NCBI GenBank assembly: GCA_030765065.1 | Contig: CM060989.1 | Coordinates: 38,741,501 to 38,805,500 of the forward strand | Source: Deroplatys truncata | Lineage: Eukaryota > Arthropoda > Insecta > Mantodea > Mantidae | Direction: 5' to 3' | DNA: 64,000 bases | Part shown: positions 1-6,900 of the stretch, in pieces | Layout of the letters: every line of letters begins with the position of its first letter | How positions within the stretch are numbered: the stretch's first letter is position 1 | Made by a program: the position numbers and the translations under genes | The notes under the pieces: generated by a model | What the model was told of the DNA's origin: nothing | Databases searched by the model: none | Seen by the model: only the letters and a program-made list of their open reading frames with translations

Positions 1-264
1 CCAGATCTGAATTCTGCTAATTTTCAAATTTTCTAACGAGATATATCACGTGACTCAAATACTCGTTTGTACCGCTGAATTGTACCATTCAAATTTTCTG
101 CAGAATCCACACCATAACTTGCACACCCCATAACCTCTTTCTAAGTTCAAATATCGAAATTTTTCTGCTCGACTTCAGATCCCAAAGCACACTGGAAACC
201 GAATTTCTCTTTCACACGCAAAATCTCGGTATGGAATTTTTTGGTAGAATACAATACTGCATCA

Positions 265-278
265 CTTACGTTACTATA
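265..278 (+). repeat. Target-site duplication, LINE 3' side
   Basis: CTTACGTTACTATA at 265-278 is repeated exactly at 1014-1027, on either side of the LINE relic. A perfect 14-bp direct repeat enclosing a 5'-truncated LINE is the expected footprint of target-primed reverse transcription. No clear poly(A) precedes the repeat on the minus strand; the element appears to end in a short TC-rich tail (minus-strand CTCTTCTTCATTTA). Confidence 0.72.
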
Positions 279-1013
279 ATAAATGAAGAAGAGCGCAGGT
301 ATGTGCATAGTTTCACTTTTACTCCTGTGTCTTTACTTCACATAGGGAGAAAAGGTAACGTTCGCATTTTCTTTCTCGCAGTTTACACAAACACTAATTA
401 CTTGGTTCGCCATATATTTAGCTTCTGCAAAGCTTGTGGTGGAAACCATGAACTACAAACATGTCGATGGCACTGCACATGCTCTGGTTTGGGCCCATAT
501 AACATGGCATTTGTTGCGCAAAACTCCGTCCGTATTTGTTCTCTTCCTCAAGAGCTCTGCGACGCGTAGCGTTGCTGGCAGGGAGAGCATGTCCTAGCAC
601 GAAGGAGTTTCACTGAGATTCTTGTCGGGTCTTTTATATCATATATTCCTCATACGGCCGCTTTTGCACCTTGAAAGATGACCCTGTTGACAGACTGGTG
701 ATGCCTAGGTATGAGAAGTTGTTTACCTCCTGCATACCAGCTTTTTCATTGGCTGCTACTCTTGCTCCATTCTTAAATACCGTAACTAGAAACATGCTTG
801 TTCTTATTGACTTGTACATCGTCACTTTAAGCCCATTCCTTTAGATTGTTCACCGCTGTTTGGAGGTCTTCTCTGTTTCGTGCTCCTATTACCATGTCAT
901 CTGCGTATGCATACATAACAACCGGCAGATTTCTTGTTATCATGGTGAAGTCTATTGTAGCAATGTTAATAGGTGTGAGGCTAAGGGATCATCCTGTAGT
1001 ATTCCGTTTTTTG

Positions 1014-1027
1014 CTTACGTTACTATA
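1014..1027 (+). repeat. Target-site duplication, LINE 5' side
   Basis: Second copy of CTTACGTTACTATA. Removing 279-1027 would leave one copy of the motif and join ACTGCATCA to CGTAATAGAG, the inferred empty site. Both copies are present in every complete unit (for example 3579-3592 and 4336-4349 in unit 2). Confidence 0.72.
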
Positions 1028-1116
1028 CGTAATAGAGAAAGTAAGAACCTAATCAATAGGACACTTGAGCGCAAGATGTGCTTGCCAACTTGCAACACGT
1101 GTGTTACTTCTTTCAT

Positions 1117-1192
1117 TGGCTGAGTGGTCAGCCCACGGATTTGGTAGTCCGGATATCCTGGTTCGATACGCATCTTGGGGTTTTGTTTTTTT
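1117..1192 (+). pseudogene. tRNA-like module T1 (A box, B box, T-run)
   Basis: A box TGGCTGAGTGG at 1117-1127 and B box GGTTCGATACG at 1160-1170, 32 bp apart, then TTTTGTTTTTTT at 1181-1192 as a potential Pol III terminator. The D-arm is intact (GCTG/CAGC around AGTGGT). An anticodon-like hairpin CGGA/TCCG encloses an 8-nt loop, but the T-stem and acceptor stem do not pair, so this is not a functional tRNA. It lies 90 bp beyond the LINE and outside the palindrome. In every other unit it sits at the same distance from the LINE's far repeat. Units 18 and 19 carry GTAGTCTGG in place of GTAGTCCGG, weakening the hairpin. Confidence 0.6.
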
Positions 1193-1690
1193 AAAGGTTT
1201 CTTTTAAAAATAGATTTCAAAATTTTTGCATTAGGACCATTCTTTACACTCAACATGTCACGAAATAGTTTAAATTTTTGCCCTAGCTTTAGTGGTATTG
1301 AAATTACAGCTCTCTAAAGCGGACTGTCATAAACTTTGACACGTCATAAAACGCAAATAAATAGGAATTTCGACCAGCGAAGGCCAGATTCGTGATCCTG
1401 GCATTCGAAACCATAGGCATACCAAATTTCATCCAAATCGGTGAGGGTCATTAGCCCAGAGGTCCGGATGGAAGCCAGTTTTGGCTGTTTTCTGAAAAAT
1501 AAAAGTATTAATATCTCTGCTTCTGCACCACATTTTGCACATTACAAAGTATGAAAAAATTCGCAAAAAAAATTAGCTTCCTGAGAAAAATTAGTTGAAG
1601 ACTGTAGCTTTGTCCGTTCAGGAATTATTCGCGTTCAAAGTTTCGAAAAGAGGTCCAAAATCCAAACCTTGCCATTTTTTGGCGTCCGAG
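1193..1690. other. Gene-free AT-rich spacer
   Basis: No open frame or RNA gene is supportable here. It holds short A- and T-runs, a stretch reading CCAAATTTCATCCAAATCG (about 1423-1441) followed by GTGAGGGTCATTAGCCC, and TTGCACATTACAAAGTATG (about 1534-1552). The first resembles interspersed repeat sequence I associate with arthropod genomes, but no element boundaries can be drawn. This block and the junction beyond it carry many of the small indels between units: unit 3 lacks 19 bp, unit 8 lacks 7 bp, and units 12-15 carry ACAAAAATTG in place of ACAAAGTATG. Confidence 0.6.
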
Positions 1691-1732
1691 AAAAAAATCT
1701 CTGTTTTCGGCGTGATTTGAAAGTTGTCGTCG

Positions 1733-2000
1733 AGCAGAATTCGGGGCCGGTCTTGGATTTTCGATATCTGAATTTATAAAGAAGTTATGACGTGTGAAAG
1801 TTATGGTGTGCATTATGCAGAAAATTTGAAGTGTATTTATTCAGCAGTACAATCGAATAATTGAGTCATATGATATCTCGTTTGAAAGCTGAAGATCAGC
1901 AGAATTCAGATCTTGCCTTAGTTTTGCGAAATTTTCAATTATACAGGAGTTATGACGTAAAACGTGCAGAATGGACACACGTTGTGTTACAAACGGCATA
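1733..2000 (+). repeat. Internal direct subrepeat of about 165 bp in arm A
   Basis: AGCAGAATTC begins at 1733 and again at 1898, 165 bp apart. After each copy come a TTTTCGA/TTTTGCGA stretch, an AATTATA-like tract, and then AGTTATGACGT (about 1782 and 1950). The similarity is partial but ordered, suggesting two diverged monomers of a shorter satellite-like repeat inside the arm. The minus-strand arm B (3315-3545) has the same arrangement around AGCAGAATTCAGATCT. I could not measure identity. Confidence 0.5.
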
Positions 2001-2024
2001 AGTAGAAGAATTAAACAACCTCAT

Positions 2025-2116
2025 TCAAGACATGAATCCTGGTGTAGTGGTTAGAGTTACCGACTACAAAGCAGAGGACGTGGGTTCGTGTCTGAGCTCT
2101 TCGTATAGCATTTTTT
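2025..2116 (+). pseudogene. tRNA-like module T2
   Basis: A box TGGTGTAGTGG (2040-2050) and B box GGTTCGTGTCT (2083-2093), 32 bp apart, with a T-run at 2111-2116. The core TAGTGGTTAGAGTTACCGAC resembles the 5' half of Glu/Asp/Gly-type tRNAs, but the arms do not form a full cloverleaf. It is the inverted paralogue of T7: both read GTGGTTAG-G-GTTAC-GACTAC and share the downstream AATCTTCAnTGnACTAATAA spacer. All units but the first carry GAGTTCG in place of GGGTTCG in the B box. Confidence 0.6.
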
Positions 2117-2171
2117 CCCTGTACAAGTTAATCTTCATTGAACTAATAAAGCCTAAAAAAAGTGACTGTTT

Positions 2172-2252
2172 CATCAGCTACAGCATAGCCGAGTGGTTAA
2201 AGGCAGCGGCTTGAAAACAAGAATTTCGGGTTTGCGGAAGCAAAAAGCTTTT
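2172..2252 (+). pseudogene. tRNA-like module T3 (Ser-type)
   Basis: Perfect A box TAGCCGAGTGG (2186-2196), a type II D-arm GCC...GGC as in tRNA-Ser/Leu, and an anticodon-type loop CTTGAAA (2210-2216), the loop sequence of tRNA-Ser with anticodon UGA. The B-box position reads GGGTTTGCGGA (2228-2238), degenerate from GGTTCGANTCC, and TTTT follows at 2249-2252. The anticodon stem is broken (GCGG/ACAAG). It is a Ser-tRNA-derived relic or SINE-like head, paired by inversion with T6. Units 11 and 12 read GAAATACGGG before the B box where others have GAATTTCGGG. Confidence 0.62.
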
Positions 2253-2309
2253 ACCTCTTAAATTCCTGCTCTAGTTTATTAATGTAGATAAAAGGGAAGC
2301 TTGACGTTT

Positions 2310-2393
2310 GCTTGCAGTACAGCCGAGTGGCTAAAGTGATTGTTTTCTGCACGAAACACCCAGGATCGCGTCTCTTTGCGGGATTTGCTTTTT
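2310..2393 (+). pseudogene. tRNA-like module T4
   Basis: A box CAGCCGAGTGG (2320-2330) and B box GGATCGCGTCT (2363-2373; GGATCGAGTCT in most units) with TTTTT at 2389-2393. A hairpin TGTTT/AAACA encloses TCTGCACG, at the place of an anticodon arm. The D-arm has lost the second GGC strand. It lies at the same distance from the palindrome axis as T5 and shares with it GAGTGGYTAAAG and the GC-rich tail before the T-run. Units 10, 18 and 19 have GATCAAGTC and unit 17 AAGATCGAG at the B box. Confidence 0.58.
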
Positions 2394-2400
2394 ATGTCTT

Positions 2401-2560
2401 GCTTTCAAACAATTACCTTCTATCTTTGTCTTCTTCTCCTCTTCATGGATTAGGCTGATTCCTCTTGCGTCTTTACAGTGTGTCCTTCTCTGCCTTCCCA
2501 CGTCTCTATTGGAAAGCTGTTTGGTACCTTCCTAACATGTTCTATTTCTACCTTTGTAAT
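2401..2560. other. Axis region of the palindrome
   Basis: Pyrimidine-rich stretch between the converging tRNA-like modules T4 (plus) and T5 (minus). It contains a CT-rich run (about 2429-2444, TTGTCTTCTTCTCCTC) and no gene. A 62-codon frame crossing it is not distinctive. It would be the loop if the two arms paired in single-stranded DNA or RNA. Confidence 0.5.
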
Positions 2561-2563
2561 AGG

Positions 2564-2650
2564 AAAAAAAGCTTGCTGCGGAACATAGGACTCGAACCCA
2601 CAATGCTTGCTTCTGAAGCACTGCCTTTAACCACTCAGCTATATTGTAAC
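2564..2650 (-). pseudogene. tRNA-like module T5 (Leu/Ser-type), best preserved
   Basis: Minus strand: perfect A box TAGCTGAGTGG (complement of 2631-2641) and perfect B box GGTTCGAGTCC (complement of 2588-2598), then seven T (2564-2570) directly after a 73-nt body. The D-stem pairs GCT/GGC as in class II tRNAs. The T-stem pairs GTGGG/CCTAT with two wobbles. The loop TTCAGAA would present anticodon CAG (Leu). Only three anticodon-stem pairs form, the long variable arm is missing and the acceptor ends do not pair, so aminoacylation is very unlikely. In other units it starts at 42-54 bp after the CTCCTCTTCATGGATTAGG axis motif at equivalent spacing. Unit 5 has a weaker A box (TAGCTGGGTGG), and unit 12 a B box GGATCGAGTCC. 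Confidence 0.65.
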
Positions 2651-2716
2651 TGATCGGGTAACCACCTTTTATCTTTATTAGTACAATGAAGACTAAACTT
2701 ATAGCGGAAAGATGTT

Positions 2717-2796
2717 AAAAGGACAGCTTCAACACGAACCCGTATTCCTTGCGTTCAACTCACTGCCGTTAACCACTCGGCTATAGCAGAGCTAAC
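2717..2796 (-). pseudogene. tRNA-like module T6 (Ser/Leu-type)
   Basis: Minus strand: perfect A box TAGCCGAGTGG (complement of 2773-2783), B box GGTTCGTGTTG (complement of 2730-2740) and TTTT (2717-2720). The D-arm GCC...GGC is kept; the T-stem is not. It is the inverted partner of T3: both share AAAAAAGTGACT upstream, ATAGCCGAGTGGTTAA, and a downstream TAATAAAGATAAAAG-like spacer. Units 3, 4, 11, 16 and 18 have GCGTTGAAC where others have GCGTTCAAC in the anticodon region, and unit 13 has CTCAGTGCC for CTCACTGCC. Confidence 0.6.
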
Positions 2797-2850
2797 ATAA
2801 AAGTCACTTTTTTACCTTTATTAGTGCACTGAAGATTAAAGTTAATAGTG

Positions 2851-2936
2851 AAAAACGTTAAACTAATAACTGCGACGCGAACCCACGATTCTTGCACCGT
2901 AGTCTGTAACCCTAACCACCGCGCCCGGTGCTGTTG
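2851..2936 (-). pseudogene. tRNA-like module T7
   Basis: Minus strand: A-box-like GGGCGCGGTGG (complement of 2916-2926), B box GGTTCGCGTCG (complement of 2873-2883) and TTTTT (2851-2855). Its core GTGGTTAGGGTTACAGACTAC aligns with T2 on the opposite arm. Units 3, 6, 11, 16 and 17 have CGAAACC for CGAACCC, which breaks the GGTTCG core; these units share the adjacent AAGAGCTGCG variant. Units 5, 7-10 and 13-15 instead have CTGTGACG for CTGCGACG. Confidence 0.58.
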
Positions 2937-2997
2937 TGAAATACACTGCCTTACTTCTACTAGTTATGGCTTTTATGATACACCGTGTGTCCATTCA

Positions 2998-3258
2998 GGT
3001 AGGAAAAAAACTAAATTGGACCAGAACCTGCGATACTTTTGATTAGAACTGGTTGCCTTACCCATGCAACTATGCATCCAGTAAGAAACTCGCCCTTAGA
3101 TTGTTCTTATGCTTCCTGAATGGTAAACACGCATGTATTTGAATCCTTACGGACTTGGAATCCTAAAATCTCAAACTTCGATTATCGTCAAAAGCCATCA
3201 TATCTGCATACACCTCCAAGTTCTATGGAAATAATGTACTTCTGCATTCGAAATTACG
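2998..3258 (-). mobile_element. Extra ~260-bp segment in the right arm, carrying T8
   Basis: Homology to the left arm stops at 2997 (GTGTCCATTC, matching 1969-1978) and resumes at 3259 (TTCCGCACGTTTTACGT, matching 1955-1971). In the left arm these two landmarks are adjacent. Either about 260 bp inserted in the right arm or was deleted from the left. On minus, the segment ends with a tRNA-like module and seven T, as a tRNA-derived element in reverse order might. GAA sits at both junctions but is too short to call a target duplication. Confidence 0.5.
3004..3080 (-). pseudogene. tRNA-like module T8
   Basis: Minus strand: a D-arm-like hairpin GTTGC/GCAAC around ATGGGTAAG (within 3053-3073), an A-box position TTGCATGGGTA (complement of 3059-3069) that fits the consensus poorly, B box GGTTCTGGTCC (complement of 3018-3028), and seven T (3004-3010). 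A tRNA origin is likely from the D-arm and B box, but it does not belong to the Ser/Leu-like set of T3, T5 and T6. The B box is altered in unit 16 (GATTCTGGTCC), unit 17 (GGTCGAATT in the tail) and unit 19 (GGTTCTGATCC). Confidence 0.48.
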
Positions 3259-3578
3259 TTCCGCACGTTTTACGTAACAAACGCTGTGTATTCGTAAATA
3301 TCCGAAAACTCCGACCAGATCTGAATTCTGCTAATTTTCAAATTTTCTAACGAGATATATCACGTGACTCAAATACTCGTTTGTACCGCTGAATTGTACC
3401 ATTCAAATTTTCTGCAGAATCCACACCATAACTTGCACACCCCATAACCTCTTTCTAAGTTCAAATATCGAAATTTTTCTGCTCGACTTCAGATCCCAAA
3501 GCACACTGGAAACCGAATTTCTCTTTCACACGCAAAATCTCGGTATGGAATTTTTTGGTAGAATACAATACTGCATCA

Positions 3579-4349
3579 CTTACGTTACTATAATAAATGA
3601 AGAAGAGCGCAGGTATGTGCATAGTTTCACTTTTACTCCTGTGTCTTTACTGTTTTTTCTTCACATAGGGAGAAAAGGTAACGTTCGCATTTTCTTTCTC
3701 GCAGTTTACACAAACACTAATTACTTGGTTCGCCATATATTTAGCTTCTGCAAAGCTTGTGGTGGAAACCATGAACTACAAACATGTCGATGGCACTGCA
3801 CATGCTCTGGTTTGGGCCCATATAACATGGCATTTGTTGCGCAAAACTCCGTCCGTATTTGTTCTCTTCCTCAAGAGCTCTGCGACGCGTGGCGTTGCTG
3901 GCAGGGAGAGCATGTCCTAGCACGAAGGAGTTTCACTGAGATTCTTGTCGGGTCTTTTATATCATATATTCCTCATACGGCCGCTTTTGCACCTTGAAAG
4001 ATGACCCTGTTGACAGACTGGTGATGCCTAGGTATGAGAAGTTGTTTACCTCCTGCATACCAGCTTTTTCATTGGCTGTACTCTTGCTCCATTCTTAAAT
4101 ACCGTAACTAGAAACATGCTTGTTCTTATTGACTTGTACATCGTCACTTTAAGCCCATTCCTTTAGATTGTTCACCGCTGTTTGGAGGTCTTCTCTGTTT
4201 CGTGCTCCTATTACCATGTCATCTGCGTATGCATACATAACAACCGGCAGATTTCTTGTTATCATGGTGAAGTCTATTGTAGCTATGTTAAAAGGTGTGA
4301 GGCTAAGGGATCATCCTGTAGTATTCCGTTTTTTGCTTACGTTACTATA
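3579..4349 (-). mobile_element. LINE relic, unit 2
   Basis: Same insertion with both 14-bp repeats (3579-3592, 4336-4349). YADD codons are at 4218-4229. One base is missing in the thumb region (GGCTGTACTC at about 4075, against GGCTGCTACTC), adding a further frameshift to this copy. Confidence 0.8.
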
Positions 4350-5360
4350 CGTAATAGAGAAAGTAAGAACCTAATCAATAGGACACTTGAGCGCAAGATG
4401 TGTTTGCCAACTTGCAACACGTGTGTTACTTCTTTCATTGGCTGAGTGGTCAGCCCACGGATTTGGTAGTCCGGATATCCTGGTTCGATACGCATCTTGG
4501 GGTTTTGTTTTTTTAAAGGTTTCTTTTAAAAATAGATTTCAAAATTTTTGCATTAGGACCATTCTTTACACTCAACATGTCACGAAATAGTTTAAATTTT
4601 TGCCCTAGCTTTAGTGGTATTGAAATTACAGCTCTCTAAAGCGGACTGTCATAAACTTTGACACGTCATAAAACGCAAATAAATAGGAATTTCGACCAGC
4701 GAAGGCCAGATTCGTGATCCTGGCATTCGAAACCATAGGCATACCAAATTTCATCCAAATCGGTGAGGGTCATTAGCCCAGAGGTCCGGATGGAAGCCAG
4801 TTTTGACTGTTTTCTGAAAAATAAAAGTATTAATATCTCTGCTTGTGCACCACATTTTGCACATTACAAAGTATGAAAAAATTCGCAAAAAAATTAGCTT
4901 CCTGAGACAAATTAGTTGGAGACTGTAGCTTTGTCCGTTCAGGAATTATTCGCGTTCAAAGTTTCGAAAAGAGGTCCAAAATCCAAGACTTGCCATTTTT
5001 TGGCGTCCGAGAAAAAAATCTCTGTTTTCGGCGTGATTTGAAAGTTGTGGTCGAGCAGAATTCGGGGCCGGTCTTAGATTTTCGTTATCTGAATTTATAA
5101 AGAAGTTATGACGTGTGAAAGTTATGGTGTGCATTATGCAGAAAATTTGAAGTGTATTTATTCAGCAGTACAATCGAATAATTGAGTCATATGATATCTC
5201 GTTGGAAAGCTGAAGATCAGCAGAATTCAGATCTTGCCTTAGTTTTGCGAAATTTTGAATTATACAGGAGTTATGACGTAAAACGTGCAGAATGGACACA
5301 CGTTGTGTTACAAACGGCATAAGTAGAAGAATTAAACAACCTCATTCAAGACATGAATCC

Positions 5361-6258
5361 TGGTGTAGTGGTTAGAGTTATCGACTACAAAGCAGAGGAC
5401 GTGAGTTCGTGTCTGAGCTCTTCGTATAGCATTTTTTTCCCTGTACAAGTTAATCTTCATTGAACTAATAAAGCCTAAAAAAAGTCACTGTTTCATCAGC
5501 TACAGCATAGCCGAGTGGTTAAAGGCAGCGGCTTGAAAACAAGAATTTCGGGTTTGCGGAAGCAAAACGCTTTTACCTCTTAAATTCCTGCTCTAGTTTA
5601 TTAATGTAGATAAAAGGGAAGCTTGACGTTTGCTTGCAGTACAGCCGAGTGGCTAAAGTGATTGTTTTCTGCACGAAACACCCAGGATCGAGTCTCTTTG
5701 CGGGATTTGCTTTTTATGTCTTGCTTTCAAACAATTACCTTCTATCTTTGTCTTCTTCTCCTCTTCATGGATTAGGCTGATTCCTCTTGTGTCTTTACAG
5801 TGTGTCCTTCTCTGCCTTCCCACGTCTCTATTGGAAAGCTGTTTGGTACCTTCCTAACATGTTCTATTTCTACCTTTGTAATAGGAAAAAAAGCTTACTG
5901 CGGAACATAGGACTCGAACCCACAATGCTTGCTTCTGAAGCACTGCCTTTAACCACTCAGCTATATTGTAACTGATCGGGTAACCACCTTTTATCTTTAT
6001 TAGTACAATGAAGACTAAACTTATAGCGGAAAGATGTTAAAAGGACAGCTTCAACACGAACCCGTATTCCTTGCGTTCAACTCACTGCCGTTAACCACTC
6101 GGCTATAGCAGAGCTAACATAAGTGTCACTTTTTTACCTTTATTAGTGCACTGAAGATTAAAGTTAATAGTGAAAAACGTTAGACTAATAACTGCGACGC
6201 GAACCCACGATTCTTGCACCGTAGTCTGTAACCCTAACCACCGCGCCCGGTGCTGTTG
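5361..6258. repeat. tRNA-like cluster T2-T7, unit 2
   Basis: All six modules are in order. T7 lies next to AAATACGCTGCC, a variant otherwise seen in units 7-9. T5 keeps both perfect boxes. Confidence 0.75.
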
Positions 6259-6900
6259 TGAAATACGCTGCCTTACTTCTACTAGTTATGGCTTTTATGA
6301 TACACCGTGTGTCCATTCAGGTAGGAAAAAAACTAAATTGGACCAGAACCTGCGATACTTTTGATTAGAACTGGTTGCCTTACCCATGCAACTATGCATC
6401 CAGTAAGAAACTCGCCCTTAGATTGTTCTTATGCTTCCTGAATGGTAAACACGCATGTATTTGAATCCTTACGGACTTGGAATCCTAAAATCTCAAACTT
6501 CGATTATCGTCAAAAGCCATCATATCTGCATACACCTCCAAGTTCTATGGAAATAATGTACTTCTGCATTCGAAATTACGTTCCGCACGTTTTACGTAAC
6601 AAACGCTGTGTATTCGTAAATATCCGAAAACTCCGACCAGATCTGAATTCTGCTAATTTTCAAATTTTCTAACGAGATATATCACGTGACTCAAATACTC
6701 GTTTGTACCGCTGAATTGTACCATTCAAATTTTCTGCAGAATCCACACCATAACTTGCACACCCCATAACCTCTTTCTAAGTTCAAATATCGAAATTTTT
6801 CTGCTCGACTTCAGATCCCAAAGCACACTGGAAACCGAATTTCTCTTTCACACGCAAAATCTCGGTATGGAATTTTTTGGTAGAATACAATACTGCATCA

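Larger units (their letters stand above)
265..1027 (-). mobile_element. 5'-truncated LINE relic with reverse transcriptase C-terminus, unit 1
   Basis: Read on minus from 1013 downwards, three frames together give the end of a non-LTR retrotransposon ORF2. A degenerate GILQ-DDPLASH block (RT motif B, near 980-1000) is followed by FNIATIDF, the catalytic YADD (codons at 896-907), NLKEW, a frameshift near 829, then VFKNG and FSYLGIT (thumb, about 690-760). After another shift come DIKDPTRIS (about 617-643), HGFHHKLC (427-450) and a CVNC pair of cysteines (378-389). This order matches the RT palm, thumb and cysteine-rich tail of arthropod LINEs as I remember them; the clade (R1/I/Jockey/CR1-like) is uncertain. 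Stops and at least two frameshifts make it a dead copy. The RT fingers, endonuclease and ORF1 are absent, as expected from 5' truncation. Identical 14-bp repeats flank it. Confidence 0.82.
1690..2400 (+). repeat. Left arm of the large inverted repeat (arm A, T2, T3, T4)
   Basis: The plus strand here is homologous to the minus strand of about 2560-3545. Shared landmarks: GCAGAAAATTTGAA at 1817-1830 against its reverse complement at 3402-3415; ACGTAAAACGTGC at 1955-1967 against 3263-3275, exact; GAATGGACAC at 1969-1978 against 2987-2996; AATCTTCATTGAACTAATAA at 2130-2149 against 2818-2837 with two differences. T2, T3 and T4 mirror T7, T6 and T5 at nearly equal distances from an axis near 2480. 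The arms are strongly diverged between these landmarks, so the inversion is old. Confidence 0.8.
2040..2936. repeat. tRNA-like cluster T2-T7, unit 1
   Basis: Six modules at 2040 (+), 2186 (+), 2320 (+), 2641 (-), 2783 (-) and 2926 (-), counted from the A box. The spacing is 134-147 bp within each arm, converging on the axis. Details are under the single modules. Confidence 0.75.
1..3314 (+). repeat. Tandem unit 1 (reference for module positions)
   Basis: Layout: right palindrome arm B of the preceding copy (1-264), LINE relic on minus (265-1027), tRNA-like T1 (1117-1192), non-coding AT-rich block (1193-1690), palindrome left arm (about 1690-2400), axis (about 2480), and right arm (2560 to 3314 and on into unit 2). 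Unit-specific bases: the second G of GTGGGTTCG in T2 (2081-2089) gives a better B box than other copies; GATCGCG replaces GATCGAG in T4; GTTAATAGG replaces GTTAAAAGG at 964-972. It lacks the 9-bp T-rich segment found in the LINE of unit 2. Confidence 0.95.
2560..3545 (-). repeat. Right arm of the large inverted repeat (T5-T8 and arm B)
   Basis: The minus strand is homologous to 1690-2400 and ends in unit 2 near the start of its LINE. It is about 250 bp longer than the left arm because of the segment at 2998-3258. The T5-T6 and T6-T7 spacers themselves are copies of each other (TTATTAGTACAATGAAGACT at 2675-2694 and TTATTAGTGCACTGAAGATT at 2818-2837, 143 bp apart). The arm was therefore built from tandem tRNA-plus-spacer monomers before or after the inversion. 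Confidence 0.78.
3315..6636 (+). repeat. Tandem unit 2
   Basis: 3322 bp. It carries the 9-bp TGTTTTTTC-type segment in the LINE. It shares GTAGCTATG and GATGTGTTTGCC with unit 3 (both about 4280 and 4400 here). Private changes: GGTTAGAGTTATCG in T2, AAGTGTCAC in the T6-T7 spacer, and TTTTGACTG in the spacer near 4801. Confidence 0.95.

Noticed and set aside
418..600. 60-codon minus frame and its repeats as a separate small gene
   Set aside because: It is a fragment of the broken LINE reading frame, in the same orientation as the RT motifs, not an independent gene.
846..1123. 68- and 87-codon plus frames conserved in every unit
   Set aside because: They are antisense to the YADD region. Conservation between units reflects recent duplication, not selection on protein.
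2172..2252. Functional tRNA-Ser gene at T3
   Set aside because: The A box and CTTGAAA loop are convincing, but the anticodon stem, the B box and the acceptor pairing are broken.
2465..2653. 62-codon plus frame across the palindrome axis
   Set aside because: It runs antisense through tRNA-like T5 and has no domain; its frame is kept only because the units are young copies.
2908..2916. Telomere-like TAACCCTAACC in T7
   Set aside because: It is a single short match inside the T7 D-loop region (GGTTAGGGTTA on minus), conserved as part of the tRNA-like module and not tandemly repeated.
3120..3165. Ninth tRNA-like module around TATTTGAATCC
   Set aside because: The B-box-like match stands alone: there is no A box at the proper distance, no arm pairing and no T-run close behind.
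3545..3997. 150-codon plus-strand frame repeated in most units
   Set aside because: It lies antisense to the LINE relic, whose minus-strand motifs (HGFHHKLC, DIKDPTRIS) explain the region. It shows no recognisable domain, and it changes length with the 9-bp indel or a shifted frame in units 1, 6 and 14.
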